A stretch of 64,000 nt of DNA from Antennarius striatus (lineage: Eukaryota > Chordata > Actinopteri > Lophiiformes > Antennariidae). How positions within the stretch are numbered: the stretch's first letter is position 1; the number at the start of each line of letters is the position of its first letter. Positions 35,411 through 48,440 of this stretch are shown one piece after another. The notes beneath the pieces were generated by a model, which had not been told where the DNA came from, did no database searches, and saw nothing but the letters and a program-made list of their open reading frames with translations. A program made the translations under genes and the position numbers. Location: the NCBI RefSeq assembly GCF_040054535.1, contig NC_090787.1:16799501-16863500 (forward strand), read 5' to 3'.

Positions 35411-38400
35411 TTTCTAGATCTAAATAAGAAGCAGGTTTTGTCATAATTCTGTACATAGTAGATTTGGTCAAGCTTGACTGATTTTTGTCAGCAATCTTGA
35501 GTTTAAAAATTTTTTTTTAGAGTACTGTATTAGCCATGATACTCTAAACCTGGATGGTTGGTTGAATGAATGCAACCATGTGAACATCCCTCCATAGATT
35601 CAGCTAATGGATGGTGCTCATCATCACCCTCTTATAACAATTCCCTATAAGTCATTTCTTCACAAAAAAGATTTTTTTTACTAAATCAAATCATCAACAT
35701 GGTTTTTTTGTTTCTGAAAAATCTGAAAAAATGAGCTAGGGGATTGGTTTAAGAAAGCTTTGTTATGTTTCTCTTCTTGTTTTTGTCTCCTCCAGTTTTA
35801 ACAATGGTTAAATTATGACAATTATCTAAATTTAATAAGGAGAAAACTATGCATTGTTCATTTTATTATGATAGACTACCCAAGTCAATTGAAAAATTAG
35901 CACAATGGTGTGTTTTTCAAATTAAAACACGTTATGAATTATTTTATTCTATTGAATTTACAGCACGTTACATTCTGATTAAAATCTTACAAGAGCAGAG
36001 AAAGAAAAATTCAGATGGGCTTTGTGATTAGAATGTCGGAGTCTGACTGCTGTGTCATCTATGAGTCGCTGGTGATTCAAATGTGAGCCGGTGTGTGGTG
36101 TGATGAAGTCACCACAGATCAACCCACAGACAGGAGCTCCAGTCACACAGAACGGCTCCTCACTGGTTTGAATGATACTGATGATTAACCGCTGTGCTGC
36201 ACAGATTCACACGGGAACATAAAACAGTCACATCGCAAACCCACAAACATGAAACAGCGTGTGTAACGTTTCACATGAGCAACAATACACACATAAGAAC
36301 GAGCACACACACACACACACCTGTGGTGTAGCTGTGGTCTTCTGTCGGCTCAGGAGAAGCTAATTCCTTGGTAACAATCTGAGGCAACCTTGATAAAACA
36401 GTGACACACACATACACAGGACACATCTGTTGCTATGGTTTCCACCTCCTGCTCCTGGTGCTAGGACAATCCAAGCAATAACGATGTGTTGAGGTCATTC
36501 TGCCATTCCGGTCCCAGATGTGGTCCCAGGTGGTCTCGGGAGCTGGGAGACAAGAAAGCCTGTTAGGGGTCATATCATCGTGTCTGAAGTCCAGTAAAGG
36601 ATTAAAGTCAGGTCAAAGGTCCCCAACAGTGTAGTCTAGAATACCATTAGTGTTAGACCTGCAGGATTCTGCATGTATCCTTCATCACAGGCTCACCCTC
36701 ACAGATGAGTGGAATCCAAGTGAGGCTGTAAGACGTCTAATACTGATGGTCCGAATCACAGGAAGTGTAAAACTGAGATGTGTGTTTCTATTGCTCTGCA
36801 TACCTCCACACAAACTGCTAAAAACTTCCATATCCAAAAAAACATTTCAAAATCAAATCCTATCTTTCACATTATATTATATGGATATGAAACAGATTTC
36901 ACTAAATTCTCTTCAGAATGTGATGCTGAAGTTTGATTTTCTACAAACAAGTGATAAAAAATAGACAAGAGGGCATCAAAGCTGATCTTCATTTTTAGAG
37001 GTAAACAATGCCAAAATAAGAAATGCAATGATGGAACAATATCACAGATAGATATCGGTGTTGAATTTGATCAGTATACGATTGGTCTGCCAAGCAAGTC
37101 AATGAAATGACTCCTGCAGTGATCACATCTTGTTGGAAATTAAAATCATGCAGGTTCTTACATGTAGCACACAGATAAATATGTTAGTAAAGAAGAAAAC
37201 AAAGAAATCGTGCTTACAGCAAAATAATCAAACTAGACAATCAATGAAATGTAGAGATTTTGAATTTCTAAATTTCTGTCTTTTCTAAATGATGATGATT
37301 GGGTCAAAACGATGATGCTGTCTTCCTTTGTAATAAATTGCTGTATCTGTATCTGATTATTTCCTGTGGATTTACAGACACTGATCCGATGATTAGCCCA
37401 GTCTGACAATACAACCAAGAAAACAATCACAACCACATAAAAATACGATCAAATGGTAGATTCCATCGATCTCTGGTCTTCCTTTTAAGACTATGAGAGA
37501 GGTTAGAGGTAGAGATCTTTTATTGCAGAGGTGGCCCAATGGTGATAATAATTTTATAAGGACTTTTTACATAGCTTCGCAGCTGATCCTGTACAACCTA
37601 TCCTCTGTCTTTCTGTGATCATCTCACGCTTCCTCTCAGCTTGTCTTCATCACAAAGATCATGACGGGTAACAAACACCAAATAACATCTAACACCACCG
37701 AGCAGAGGGCTAAAACCATAAACCAGCTCATCTCAGGCGCCGCATCGAACATCTCTACCTCGTTTGATTTCAGGTTCCTCTTCAGCGTCTCCTCAGCTCG
37801 GTGGTCGCGTCTCCCCCCTTATGCATGTCAAGCTTTCCCCCAAACATTCCACTTTGTACATTTCACCATCGTATCGATCGCCATCGTGATGCAGGAGGAT
37901 GATGCTGACGCTCGACGAGCAGGTGGTCGCCCAGTTAAAGGAGCAATGCGGCAAATGAATCCTGGAATATTTGAAGAAGCTGCAGCGTCTCCGTGATTTA
38001 ATTTCCTTTTTCAGCTGAAATATTTAGCCTGTGTTGGTTAATAATTAATGAATTCGTGATTGATCGTGTAACGTTTCTGGTTATAAGGATTCACGAGTTT
38101 GGGAACCTTCGGAAACGGCTATTAATTATTATGTCCAGCAGATGGCAGCATAGTACTTAGAATAAAATGTCTGTTTAGACATTTTTGTTTTATGATTAGG
38201 TTTTGCTGATATTTTCAGATACACTATTAAATTTATTTACATTTCTAAGTATTTTAAAGCATTACATCAATATACAGTACCAACTTCTTACATTGTGTTC
38301 TGCAGAGGAGGTTATTGCACATCCGGAATAAAGAATGTGAAGATGTAAAATTACATCTACATACCCAGATTCTTTTAAAAGGTAAATTAACTGTAAATTG

Positions 38401-38560
38401 AACTTCATACTAGAAATCTGCATATTGTCAGTCCTTAAAAAAAAAACAAAATATAAGAAAATTTGCCATGCAGCTAGAGATTCTTTTTCATGGGCCTGCT
38501 TGTCTAAATTGGCATCGTGCCCATGTGTTGAACATGCCAATCAAATGAGTTCCACTCTAC
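35411..38560. other. non-coding interval
   Basis: No gene is recognised. By human synteny, mrps9 would be expected between gpr45 and pou3f3, but none of its sequence is seen. A CpG-containing patch at about 37640-37990 includes a plus-strand helix-like frame interrupted by a stop (see findings). Confidence 0.4.
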
Positions 38561-38779
38561 CGGTCCAGCAACATGCATGCTCATCACGTCTGGTGGCACC
38601 CACACAACAAGCTTGCTGGTGAGAAAATTAATTTCCCTGTCCATTATTCCACAGATGTTTGCTTTAATTTCTTCCTTCCGAAGAGAATTTGGTTCTCCAT
38701 CATTCGCCTCAAATGACAGAGTGAAGAATGCTCTCTGTGAATCCAGAATATACAGAGAAGTAAGATTATTGACTATTTG
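38561..38779 (-). other. exon-like open frame, unidentified
   Basis: A minus-strand frame of 73 codons is bounded by a plausible acceptor (CACACTACCAG, ending at 38780) and donor (CCG|GTAGAG). It is phase 0 at both ends. Its residue mix looks protein-like (NNLTSLYILDSQRAFFTLSF, then KEEIKANICGIMDREINFLT and VVWVPPDVM). I do not recognise the family; it is not mrps9 or tgfbrap1 as I know them. It could be a missed exon, a relic of a lost gene or chance. It lies in a larger frame running from 38812 to 38504. Confidence 0.3.
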
Positions 38780-41700
38780 CTGGTAGTGTGTTTGTTTACC
38801 ACCAGCTATCATACACTTTAGTTATTTGATCCATGCCTCTGAATTCAGGAGTCATGAGTGTCATTTTCCCACCTTGTGTAAAAACCCTTGAGTCTTAACA
38901 TCATCACATAACCGACCTCTGTTAAGTGAAAATAATTAACACCGAACAACGAGGATTAATGACATGAAACCCATAGTAAATACAAATTCAAAGTTTGTTG
39001 TTGTCAAATAATTATTTGAACGGGTTTGCAGGTTTGCCTGTTGTGCTCGATCTGTTGGCGCACTAACAATGAGATGCGCTTATCGTGATATAATTGCTTT
39101 ATGTAAAACACCCCTGAACAAGGCTTTAAGAGCAATTATGAGTGATTATATTTGCAGATTTTGTTGGAGAAAGTACTTAGAGTGTAGCTGCAAATATCCC
39201 CTCCGGCAGTCATGCAAGACAGAATACTACAACATTAAATAATACACCATTTAAATAACACATACATGCATGAGCACAGACACATATGCATTATACTGTA
39301 CCATGTGGGCTGAGCCATTTTTGTTGATTGATGGGTTTTAGGTTCAGGTAACTGTAACATCATCAGCTTGTACCTTCAGATCCCAGCATTAATATTCCGG
39401 GAGGACACCAAGCCTTGTGTGATGACAAAACCCTTTGAAGGGCTTTTTATCCCTCCAATTCCAGCTTTATCTCTCATCTTTACATCACTAAGCTTTGAGA
39501 GGATCACATCGCAATCCTGGAAGCTTAGATTTTGCTTCCAGTTTTTATCAGAGAAGTTGGGCTTTTGCAGCTCGGTGGGAATACATCATATTAACAGGCA
39601 CAGGCAGACGAGCTGTGGCACCGACCTTCCACCTCTGTGTGATATTAGTATGATAACTGAGCATATATAGAAGTTTTAATTAGCATTAACAGTGTTTATG
39701 TGATGTGTAATCCGTGTTTGTTTTCAACAACAGAGTGTTGTGCTTTTACAGTATTGCTGCTGTAGTGCACGGAATAAAAATTCAGTAAAAGTCAAGGGTG
39801 CTTTTTATTTTTATTTTTCAGGAACCTCAGTCCTAAAAAATGACAATATGTCAGGATTTGTCCGCCCACTAACTGTAGAATTTCCCGGAGTTTTCAGAGA
39901 GTTGTTGTTGTTGTTCACAGGAAAGAGAGAAAAAAACATCCACAACATCCACAATTGTGTTACCAAGGTTTTTACAACAGAAGCATTTCTCTCTAATCTT
40001 TTCTTAGCTATCGACGTCATTATAGCAGGTGAAGTTTTGTCTTCTTGTAGCCCATTAAGCGAAAACGGAGTACAGTAATGATGATGACCGAACAGGCCGA
40101 TTCAAACCGTCCTTACAAACCACAAGACTTTTCTTTCCTTTAACTCCTGCTAATGGAGCAGACACACCTTACACATATTCTGACATATTTGTGCACCTAT
40201 CTGTATGTGTGTTTTAACAGTAAGAAGTGTGTTTGCGTTTAGTTTTGGATACAGATCTTTCCAAATATGACAGAAATCAAAACTAATCGAAAACTAAAGC
40301 GTTCTTCTGGTTTCTCTGCAGAACACTCGTCACCGTGGGCGCCGGATCTCCTTGGCTTTCTCGGGTCTTGGTGATGATGAACGAGATCTCTGAGACATCA
40401 GGTCTGGATCGCCGTTTGTCAGACACGGATAGGAAACCGATTTCGAAACTGTTTGTAGGAGAAAACCTCGTCTGCTTCTTAGCACGTTTCTACCCAACAA
40501 GTCTTCTGTGGCACAAGATGTCTTGTTTCCCTCTATTTAGGTGTTGCCTTGCCAACCACTGCACAGGTGAACTACCAGCTGGGATAACCCACATCGGTTG
40601 GCTGCATTCTACTGGGCTGCAGTCCACATCAGAGCCAGTGTGTGACTAGACTGAAGTATAGCACAGCAAAGGGAGGAGACATGTGTTGAGCTAATGCTGT
40701 GTAGGCTTAACAGCGTTATTGATTCATGGTATAGATTTATCCTAAATGGTAATAATTTATTGATGCTGTTGGGACCACAACAAACTATTCTTTTGATGAC
40801 TTTACCAGTTAATTTCCTTATTGTTATTACTGTTTAAAAGTTCAAATGTGAAAGATTACTTGTAATCTTAATAACATTCTTTCCACTGTTGCCTCAACAT
40901 CAACAGTCCCAACGTCAACATAAATATATTGAGAAGAAAATCTTTAAATTGTTGCATTTTAAAGGCCTGAACCAGTGCAGCTTCTAAGTTTGTGCTTAAA
41001 AAAACACAAATAACTGGCAGTAATTTTAAGTTGATCAGTTTCTCATCTCAATTTCATGTTTAGTGGAAATCTGTTAAAGGAAAACAATTGAACCAAAAAC
41101 CAAAGCATGAATTTAAAAAGGACTTTATTTCTGCCTTCATACTTGTTTGTATTATTAATGTCACACCTTTTGAAAAACAGCTCCGTTTGTCATTTTGTTT
41201 CATTTGACAGCATCCATAGCGTACATGTGACTTATTTCACTGTGTGTGTTTGTACACGAGGAATCTTAATGATGATGGTCACTTCAGATATCATAACACA
41301 ACTCCTCCTTATTTCAACTTTATTAAATAACACGTCTCTTTCGTAAAAATAAAAACAGTGGGGGAAAAAAATAAATAGTACAAATCATCACATATGAATA
41401 CACAGCAAACGTACTTGCATACAAACTCAGGGGAATGTTTTTCTGATGTCAAAAAAATAAATTTCCTATGAAGAAAAAAACAACCACATCGGAATTATCT
41501 GAAATCTCTCTATGACCGCCTTCCTGTCACAACATAAATCTACAGACACGACACAGAAAGTGGGAAACACAACTGACTGATAAATTATTGCTTATTAGAA
41601 AATAACACAATGCTGAATAAAGTACATTAATTCAATGTCTTCTATTATAAAGGAGGCTACGGCCAGTATTAAGTCTGTGGGACATCAAAACCTGCAGCAT

Positions 41701-42093
41701 TCAAAGGGAACTTTAATTTTGACCATTACAGAAACAGGTGAAAGAAACTTTTTGTTTTGTCTGAAGTTTTGCAACATCAGATTCCTAAAACATCCTTTTT
41801 TTTCTGGGATGAATGGCTAAAAAATAGACTTTGAATACATTTTCTAACAATATTTTATTGAAGCATTTTCATTTTTGTCTTCCAAAAGGTTGGCTTATAG
41901 TGCAGAAAAATACCCAAAGATGCATAAGAGTAGAAGTTTGTCTCGCTCTGACAAGAGATACACACTGGATTATTACTGTGGATCTATATCATGGAAAGCT
42001 GTAAGAAAATCTCATCAGCTAACTCTATGAGGAGTATGGAATATTTCTGAAAAAGTTAATCAAACACATCATGTTCAGATTTACTTCTTATTT
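38780..42093. other. non-coding interval, including the pou3f3 3' UTR
   Basis: No gene is recognised. A minus-strand AATAAA (plus 41854-41859) lies about 235 bases past the pou3f3 stop; another is near 41123. The stretch 40322-40660 has an acceptor-like TTTCTCTGCAG before a modest open frame that I cannot identify. Confidence 0.4.
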
Positions 42094-43347
42094 TCACGTG
42101 TCACTGTACATCCTCTTGCAGTCTAAGGAGGGTGACGGTGTGTCGGGACCCATGCTGCCCACCTGTGAGTAAGGGTCCTCGGGGGTACGTGGGAGTCCTG
42201 GCGGGGTCATGCGCTTCTCCTTCTGCCTGCGGTTGCAAAACCAAACCCTGACCACCTCCTTCTCCAGCTGCAGGGTGTCCGCCAGCGAGTTGATCTCCTG
42301 CGCGGAGGGTTTGGGACACTTGAGGAAGTGGCTTTCCAGCGCGCCTTTTACGCTCACCTCGATGGATGTGCGCTTTTTACGCTTCCTCCCCTGGGTGGCG
42401 ATCTTATCGATGCTGGTCGGGCTCCCGGTTGTGGAATCAGCTTCCTCCAGCCACTTGTTCAGCAGAGGTTTCAGCTTGCACATGTTCTTGAAGCTCAGCT
42501 GGAGCGCTTCGAACCTGCAGATGGTGGTCTGTGAGAACACGTTGCCGTACAGAGTCCCCAAAGCCAAGCCCACGTCCGCCTGCGTGAAGCCCAGCTTGAT
42601 CCGCCTCTGCTTGAACTGTTTGGCGAAATGCTCCAAGTCATCTGAAGTCGGGGTGTCCTCGTCTGAGTGTGGTTCTTGACTCACCCCGTGATGCTGATGG
42701 TGGTGTGTGTGATGGTTATGGTGGTGGTGGTGAGGATGGTGATGGCCGCTGTGCTCCTGCTCCGGGGATTCCCTGCGCACCAAGCCCGGGTGCATGAGGC
42801 TCTGCCCCGCATGGGAGCTGAGCATCCCGTTCACGGTGAACCCACCAGGCTGCGAGTAAATGAGGGGCTGCTGCTGCTGCTGCTGTCCCTCGGTGATGCT
42901 GATGTGCGCCGCAGAGGTGCCACCCCAACTTCCTGGATGCGCCTGATGGGGTCCTAGATGCGCTGACCTGTGGTGGAGACCCGAGTGGAGGTCCTCCCTG
43001 CCGGGGTTCCTCTTTGCGTCCTGTGGCGTGGAGCTGGGGGGCCACGGAGACCCGGCTTCCACTGCCGCCACCGCGGCAGCGGCAGCTGCAGCCGCTGCGT
43101 GGGGCAAAGATGTCACCCACTGGTGGGCATGGCTCAGCATGTGGCCCCCATTGCTCGCAACCATGGCTCCCTGCATGAAGTCACTCTGTGCCATCTTGAC
43201 TGAAGGGTCTCCTCTGTATCCCCCGGACACTGTGGTCACAGCTGTGTTGCCCGGCTGCATGCCAACACCCCTCCGGTCGGAGTGGAAGATCGGACCTGAT
43301 AGAATCCTGTTACTCGCAAGGTAGGGACTGGAAGTAGCCGTGGCCAT
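42094..43347 (-). CDS. pou3f3: POU domain, class 3, transcription factor 3 (Brn-1)
   Basis: A single-exon frame of 417 residues, as in other class III POU genes. The N-terminus reads [13 protein letters not shown] and includes [13 protein letters not shown], both POU3F3-like. Low-complexity runs follow: poly-Ala (84-92), poly-Gln (155-160) and a His-rich stretch (202-220). The POU-specific domain is at about 231-305, followed by a linker. The homeodomain (about 320-380) ends in [13 protein letters not shown], with the POU-type Cys in the recognition helix. The C-terminus carries the YSQVG and DTPSPS motifs. Role known from the family: nuclear activator binding octamer-like sites, acting in brain, neural tube and kidney development. 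The open frame continues upstream through an ATG at 43359 to a non-ATG codon. The ATG at 43347 has G at -3 and +4 and matches the family start. Teleosts keep two copies; a versus b is not resolved. Confidence 0.95.
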   Translation of the reverse strand: MATATSSPYLASNRILSGPIFHSDRRGVGMQPGNTAVTTVSGGYRGDPSVKMAQSDFMQGAMVASNGGHMLSHAHQWVTSLPHAAAAAAAAAVAAVEAGSPWPPSSTPQDAKRNPGREDLHSGLHHRSAHLGPHQAHPGSWGGTSAAHISITEGQQQQQQPLIYSQPGGFTVNGMLSSHAGQSLMHPGLVRRESPEQEHSGHHHPHHHHHNHHTHHHQHHGVSQEPHSDEDTPTSDDLEHFAKQFKQRRIKLGFTQADVGLALGTLYGNVFSQTTICRFEALQLSFKNMCKLKPLLNKWLEEADSTTGSPTSIDKIATQGRKRKKRTSIEVSVKGALESHFLKCPKPSAQEINSLADTLQLEKEVVRVWFCNRRQKEKRMTPPGLPRTPEDPYSQVGSMGPDTPSPSLDCKRMYSDT

Positions 43348-44051
43348 CCCCCAAATCATATATATCAAAGTAGATTTTCTTTTTTTTTTTTGCTTTTCCA
43401 CAGTTCCAATTCCTTCTAATCCATGAATAAATTTGTATCTACTGAGCGAAACTCTTGCGCGATTCGTTTAAAAACACTCCATAAACGACTGAAAAATTAA
43501 ATTATCTTTATAAAGTGTATCTGTTGAGATCATTCGTAAGCAGTCCCGCGTAAGAAAACGGCAAACTTCAAAACTTTTCTTTACGTCCCGGGATCTGCGT
43601 CGTGCGTAATACTCCGACCAGGTGATAAACTACCCGACGGTGCGGCTTCTCTTCATAGGTTTCTCTGAGAACAACGAGATTGATTAATAATGTCACGGAT
43701 GTGTGAGGTTCTCCGGTCCCCTTGGTGGGTTTTTTTTTTTTTTGCTCAATCCATTTGCTCTTACAAGGTCCTGCGTGGAGCGAAAGAGACGATCGTGTGT
43801 TTGCGCGCTGTGGAAGGCTGCGTATTCCTCTCGCATCTCCATCCAATTACAGCAGAAAGGCTGTTCAGAGCTGCTGCTGATTGGACGCTCAGTGAGAACT
43901 TATGTGTCTCAATGGAGCCTGGGGGAGAAGAAGTTAATACTACAGGAAAACTGGTTGAATATAGCAGAAAATACATTACAATACAAAAAGAACAATTAAA
44001 GTGTTTGTTCATCCAAACAAAGAGGAAAACATTTCTATCAAAATATCAGTG
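43348..44051. other. pou3f3 upstream region
   Basis: The proximal promoter and leader of pou3f3 are expected here. CpGs are present (for example 43440-43640). A 14-T run lies at 43731-43744. In mammals a divergent long non-coding RNA starts near this gene; I cannot show one here. Confidence 0.4.
43507..43515 (-). promoter_or_regulatory. pou3f3: possible TATA box of pou3f3
   Basis: TTTATAAAG lies about 160 bases upstream of the pou3f3 start codon. It is near-symmetrical, so orientation is not informative, and the TSS is not known. Confidence 0.3.
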
Positions 44052-44168
<117 letters not shown>

Positions 44169-46264
44169 CTAGTATTATTATTACATGTGTTTATTTGTTA
44201 CAGTCATTGCAGTCCCTCTATTACTATATTATTATGTATTTTTTTTGTGTCAGAGCTCAGGCCTGTGTCACGCATTCTCAGTCAGCTGTGGGGACAAAGG
44301 GGTTTATGCCTCTTGCATGTTAAGACGCTCTACTTTTCACATGGTAAAAGTGCCACAATGTCAAGACGCGCCGCATTGGTTTGCGCTGAATGCGCACAAA
44401 TCCAAGTAACAGTTTGATTTTTAGGTCCTCAGAACCCGTTGGGTCACTTTATGGACACCTTGTCCTCATGCGGAATTTTTTCTACAGCAACTTCGACAGA
44501 TTTAAGGACCGGGAGAGTCGACATTAACAGATCCTGGCGCTGAGGAGACACAGGTGCAGCCCCACAACATCATCTTTATGTTTTCAGAAGAGCGTCTCCA
44601 ATCTTATCCAAATGGTAAAGGAAGGATAAGCAAAAGCACATTTGTCCATACATCAAACTGGACGGTAATCTCAGTAATTACATGCACTCTAAATCATGTT
44701 AATGCAAAACGTTAAAGGCTACTTTAGATTTATATTATTTTATGAGCTGTTTGAACAAACAACGGTTTGAAACCTGATGGTGTATGTGCTTTGTTATTTT
44801 ACTAATTTATGGGCTGCTGTATGGATATATGTGGGATTTTGAAAAGGTATTCCCACAAAATGTTACACAACAAAATACTGGCCTGGCAATGAATAAATAA
44901 CGTAGTAATAATATAGTTGAGCTGCTTTACCTTTTAACTTGTAACCACAGTCAGGTGGAGTTGGTTGTTCCTGTACATGTATGAAGTATTTTTAGGCACG
45001 ACGTAAGTGTCCAAAGCCTGTTCATATTATGGAAATTCTTCTTTAAAATTGTATTAAAATAATTTTGTTATTTAGTATGACCGGTGTTATAAACCCATAT
45101 GGCATATAATAAAAACTAAACTAAACTAAAACTAAACTAAACTAACTATAAAGGCTAAAAGCAGGTTGTCTATCAGTGGTTTTTATTAATAGTTAATCAA
45201 TCTAACTCTTTACAGACTTTAGTCCAAATCTACTGCAACTCATTTCGGATTAAATTGATCTAACTATCCTTTATGGGATTTTTTTATGAGCTGTAAACAA
45301 GTTTTCACTACTTTAGACCGTCACATTGCCGACTTTATTCCGTACACATAATTTTCTTGCACATAATGTTGTACTTTGTTTTTGTGGTTTTATGGGAAAA
45401 CATAAGCAGACAAAGATTATTCGCAGAAATCAACATAACAAAGGAGTTTGTGCTGAAATCGGTATCGTATTATATCATCATGAATATGTCATCAGAAAAA
45501 TAAATGGTTGTTATGAAAGTACAGATGGTTTCCTTTCTCATGTCCAGGATGACTGAGTCAAATAACTGCATTATCGATGTTTCTATACAGTATATTTCAT
45601 TAACTGGTGCTATAACTGGTCTGTGCTATACTGTTTTCAAAGAATTCACTTGAATTCATCAGAAGCAATAAAAACAGTTCATAAAACTCCTATTGGCCTC
45701 TGACTGATTATCCTAACAACCATTTTCTTAATGATTGATCACATTTCTAAGCGGGCGTCCAACAGCTATTCATGGGAATGGAGAAAATTCATTTCTTATT
45801 CATTCCTGAAGTTGTTTATAACGTATAGATTTATAAAATAAAAGTAATTCTAATTCTTGATCATGATTGAACTGTGTTCATTAAAACTTAAAAACAGACG
45901 AACCGTACAAAAGCACCACAGCGGGTTTTTTTTTTGCGTTTGCAGCCTACCAGCACAATGCAGAGAAAACCAGACGAGTCTGGGAATGCAGTAATGTTTT
46001 TCATGTGTTGTGCTGGCTGGTCACAGCACCGGGTCCTCTATTTGTTATTCATGAAGGAAGCTGGGTGAAGAGGCCTTCTTATGATGCACATTTTTCTCTC
46101 TACTCTCACGTTCTCTCCTCAAGAAGCTGCTTGAGAATGAAGCAAATAATCTGTTTTAGGTGACGTGAACGCTGTAATTAATCCAGCAGAACGAGCGCGA
46201 CACCGTCAACTAATTGACATTATTGTTTCTATAATACATCTTACAGATGTATAAAAGAAACAGG

Positions 46265-46265
<1 letters not shown>
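44169..46265. other. non-coding interval upstream of pou3f3
   Basis: No coding gene is recognised. A short (AACTA)n-like run lies at about 45112-45145. The stretch 46100-46220 is rich in homeodomain-type TAATTA/TAATTG words. Confidence 0.4.

Positions 46266-46311
<46 letters not shown>
46266..46311. repeat. (TC)n microsatellite
   Basis: About 46 bp of TC dinucleotides. Confidence 0.95.
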
Positions 46312-46314
<3 letters not shown>

Positions 46315-48440
46315 CTCTGTTGAGTTTTCAATATGCAGATCTGCCATTTCTGCCCCAGGGCTATTTTCTTTGGTAGACTTTCGAAATATGCTAATGCTTC
46401 GAACAGAAATTGCAAACAAGAAGGAAAAAAAGCCTTCATCTGGGCTCCAGAAGTTTTTCCATTGAAAAAATAGGATATTCTCTTGTTCTCGTTCTTGTTC
46501 TTGTTCTTGTTCAGTTTGCTTTCTCTGTCAAGGGTCTCTAATTAAGCACAGAGAGAGAAATATAAAGCAGGTATAGACAAAACAGAAGTGAAGTTGAGAG
46601 GACGACAAAAGTTGTCGTTCTCAGCGTAGTTATTAGGTTAATGAATATTCCCTCAGAAACTACGATAAGACTTCACTCCATATGACTTCTGGCTGTTTCT
46701 GTGTATGTTTATGAGTTTACGCTGTTGAAGTTATTAGACTAGGCAAATTGTCTGAATGTGATGCGTACAGAATGAACCGCCTGCACTGTAAACACTGCAG
46801 AGATAACAGGACGTACTGTATCTGTGGTGGCTTTCATCCTGAGCTCATTGTATTCCATCTCTTCGCTGTCATCCTGTGGTTCTGATCATGAGTGTGTTTG
46901 ACCTTCAGCTCTCCCTGACTCAGAGAGATCCTTCACAGCGTGAGACTCTACCCACAACCCCCTGCTGTGTGTTTAAATCAGAAGCAGAGGCAGCCATGGG
47001 GAAGAGACCCAAGGAGAGGCAAAGTGTGTTAGTCAGGTTATAGAGAGAGTTGGGAAACTGAGGCTATGGAGGTGAAGTGATCGTTCCCAAGTCAAACACA
47101 TCGAACAATTTTAACATTTAATGGCAAACCTGAAAATTTTTGAGGGCAATGACGATGTTGGTGATGAAGAAGTGGAAGATGACCATAAAAGCAGCACCAA
47201 GTTATGCTTACATATTTAACATGACAGCACCAATATGACATCAGCCAACAATGGAGTGTCACTGTGCAACTGGAACACATGTGATTAGCCACGAACATCA
47301 ACAGCAGGGAAAAGATGACAGAAGCATGAGATTTAAATATCATGTGTGCAAAATTGCTGCACCGACGACCCGGAGTGGATAAGTGGCTGAAAACAATCAA
47401 ACAAAATGAAGAAACAGTCTTTCTGACTAAATTTTCCAAGAGCTTGATGAACTCAGTGAACAGGTGGAGCGAGGAAACACTGGTATGGTTTGTGTGTCTA
47501 TTTACTTATGTCTGAGTAAATGGAAATTAATATGTGAAAAGGACATTCATTAATCCCAGTGGATTATTTGAAAGGGGCCAAAGCGAGAAGGAACACATCC
47601 AAGAAATGGAACAGAGACATCACACGTGCGTATTTGTGTGTAACTGTGTGTGCCCATGGTTGCTCACAGGTGCCTGAAATCTGTCTGTTTTCTAAGTGTG
47701 GATGCGCATTAACATAATGGTGAAAGATGGTTTTGGAACGATGGCCTGTGACAAGCAGATATTTTTGTTGAATATTTATGCTAAACTGAACAAAATGCAG
47801 GGACAAGAGGAACACCTGTGCCTTCATAGTAGGGAAGCAGAGGAAATTGAGAAAAGATGGGGTTTGGTGCATTCAGATAAAGTCAGCCTAAATGACAAAC
47901 GTTTTGCTTACGTGTCTGTGAAAAATAAGGTACGGAAGTTGGGCTAAAAGAAAGGAAGTCCGTGAGCCTTTAATTTCCTTTTTAGCTTCCATGAGGGCTC
48001 ACAAACTGAAATGGAATATAAATAATATAAAGAAATGTCGACTACGTTTCGTTTGTGTCCTCTAGTTTTTATCCATGTTCCATCACTGCAGTTCCCATGC
48101 CATCCTTCTTATAGGACTGGAAACAGTATGACAGAGAGAAATTTAGTCAGGAAATACCTGCAGCTCCACAGCCTCTGGCTACAGACAACCGTAACCCTGT
48201 ATCCAGGTCCCGTTCTGAGCCAAGTCAAATAGAGGATGTCCCTGAAGGGCCCGTTTGGCTGAGCCTGGCTGGCCCAGCACTTTTTTATGAATGGACAGAT
48301 TACTCTCCGAAGCTTCTACTGAAAGTCCAAAAGATTATAAACGGGCCCTAGTTAACATGATTTCTCTGGTGGGTTTAGAGCGAAAAAGAATCAAGACATT
48401 GATGTCTGATATAAGTGGCAGAAGGTTTCATGATTTTACT
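46312..48440. other. non-coding interval
   Basis: No gene is recognised. An octamer variant ATGCTAAT lies at 46388-46395. Confidence 0.4.

Noticed and set aside
42209-43324. Long plus-strand frames opposite pou3f3
   Set aside because: They are shadows of the GC-rich pou3f3 coding strand, with no recognisable domain.
43348-43401. Longer pou3f3 start (18 more codons)
   Set aside because: The frame opens at a GTG, and the in-frame ATG at 43359 has a weak context. MATA... at 43347 matches the family.
47092-47439. 115-codon minus-strand frame
   Set aside because: Cys- and His-rich but without spacing of any known domain or flanking splice sites; probably chance.
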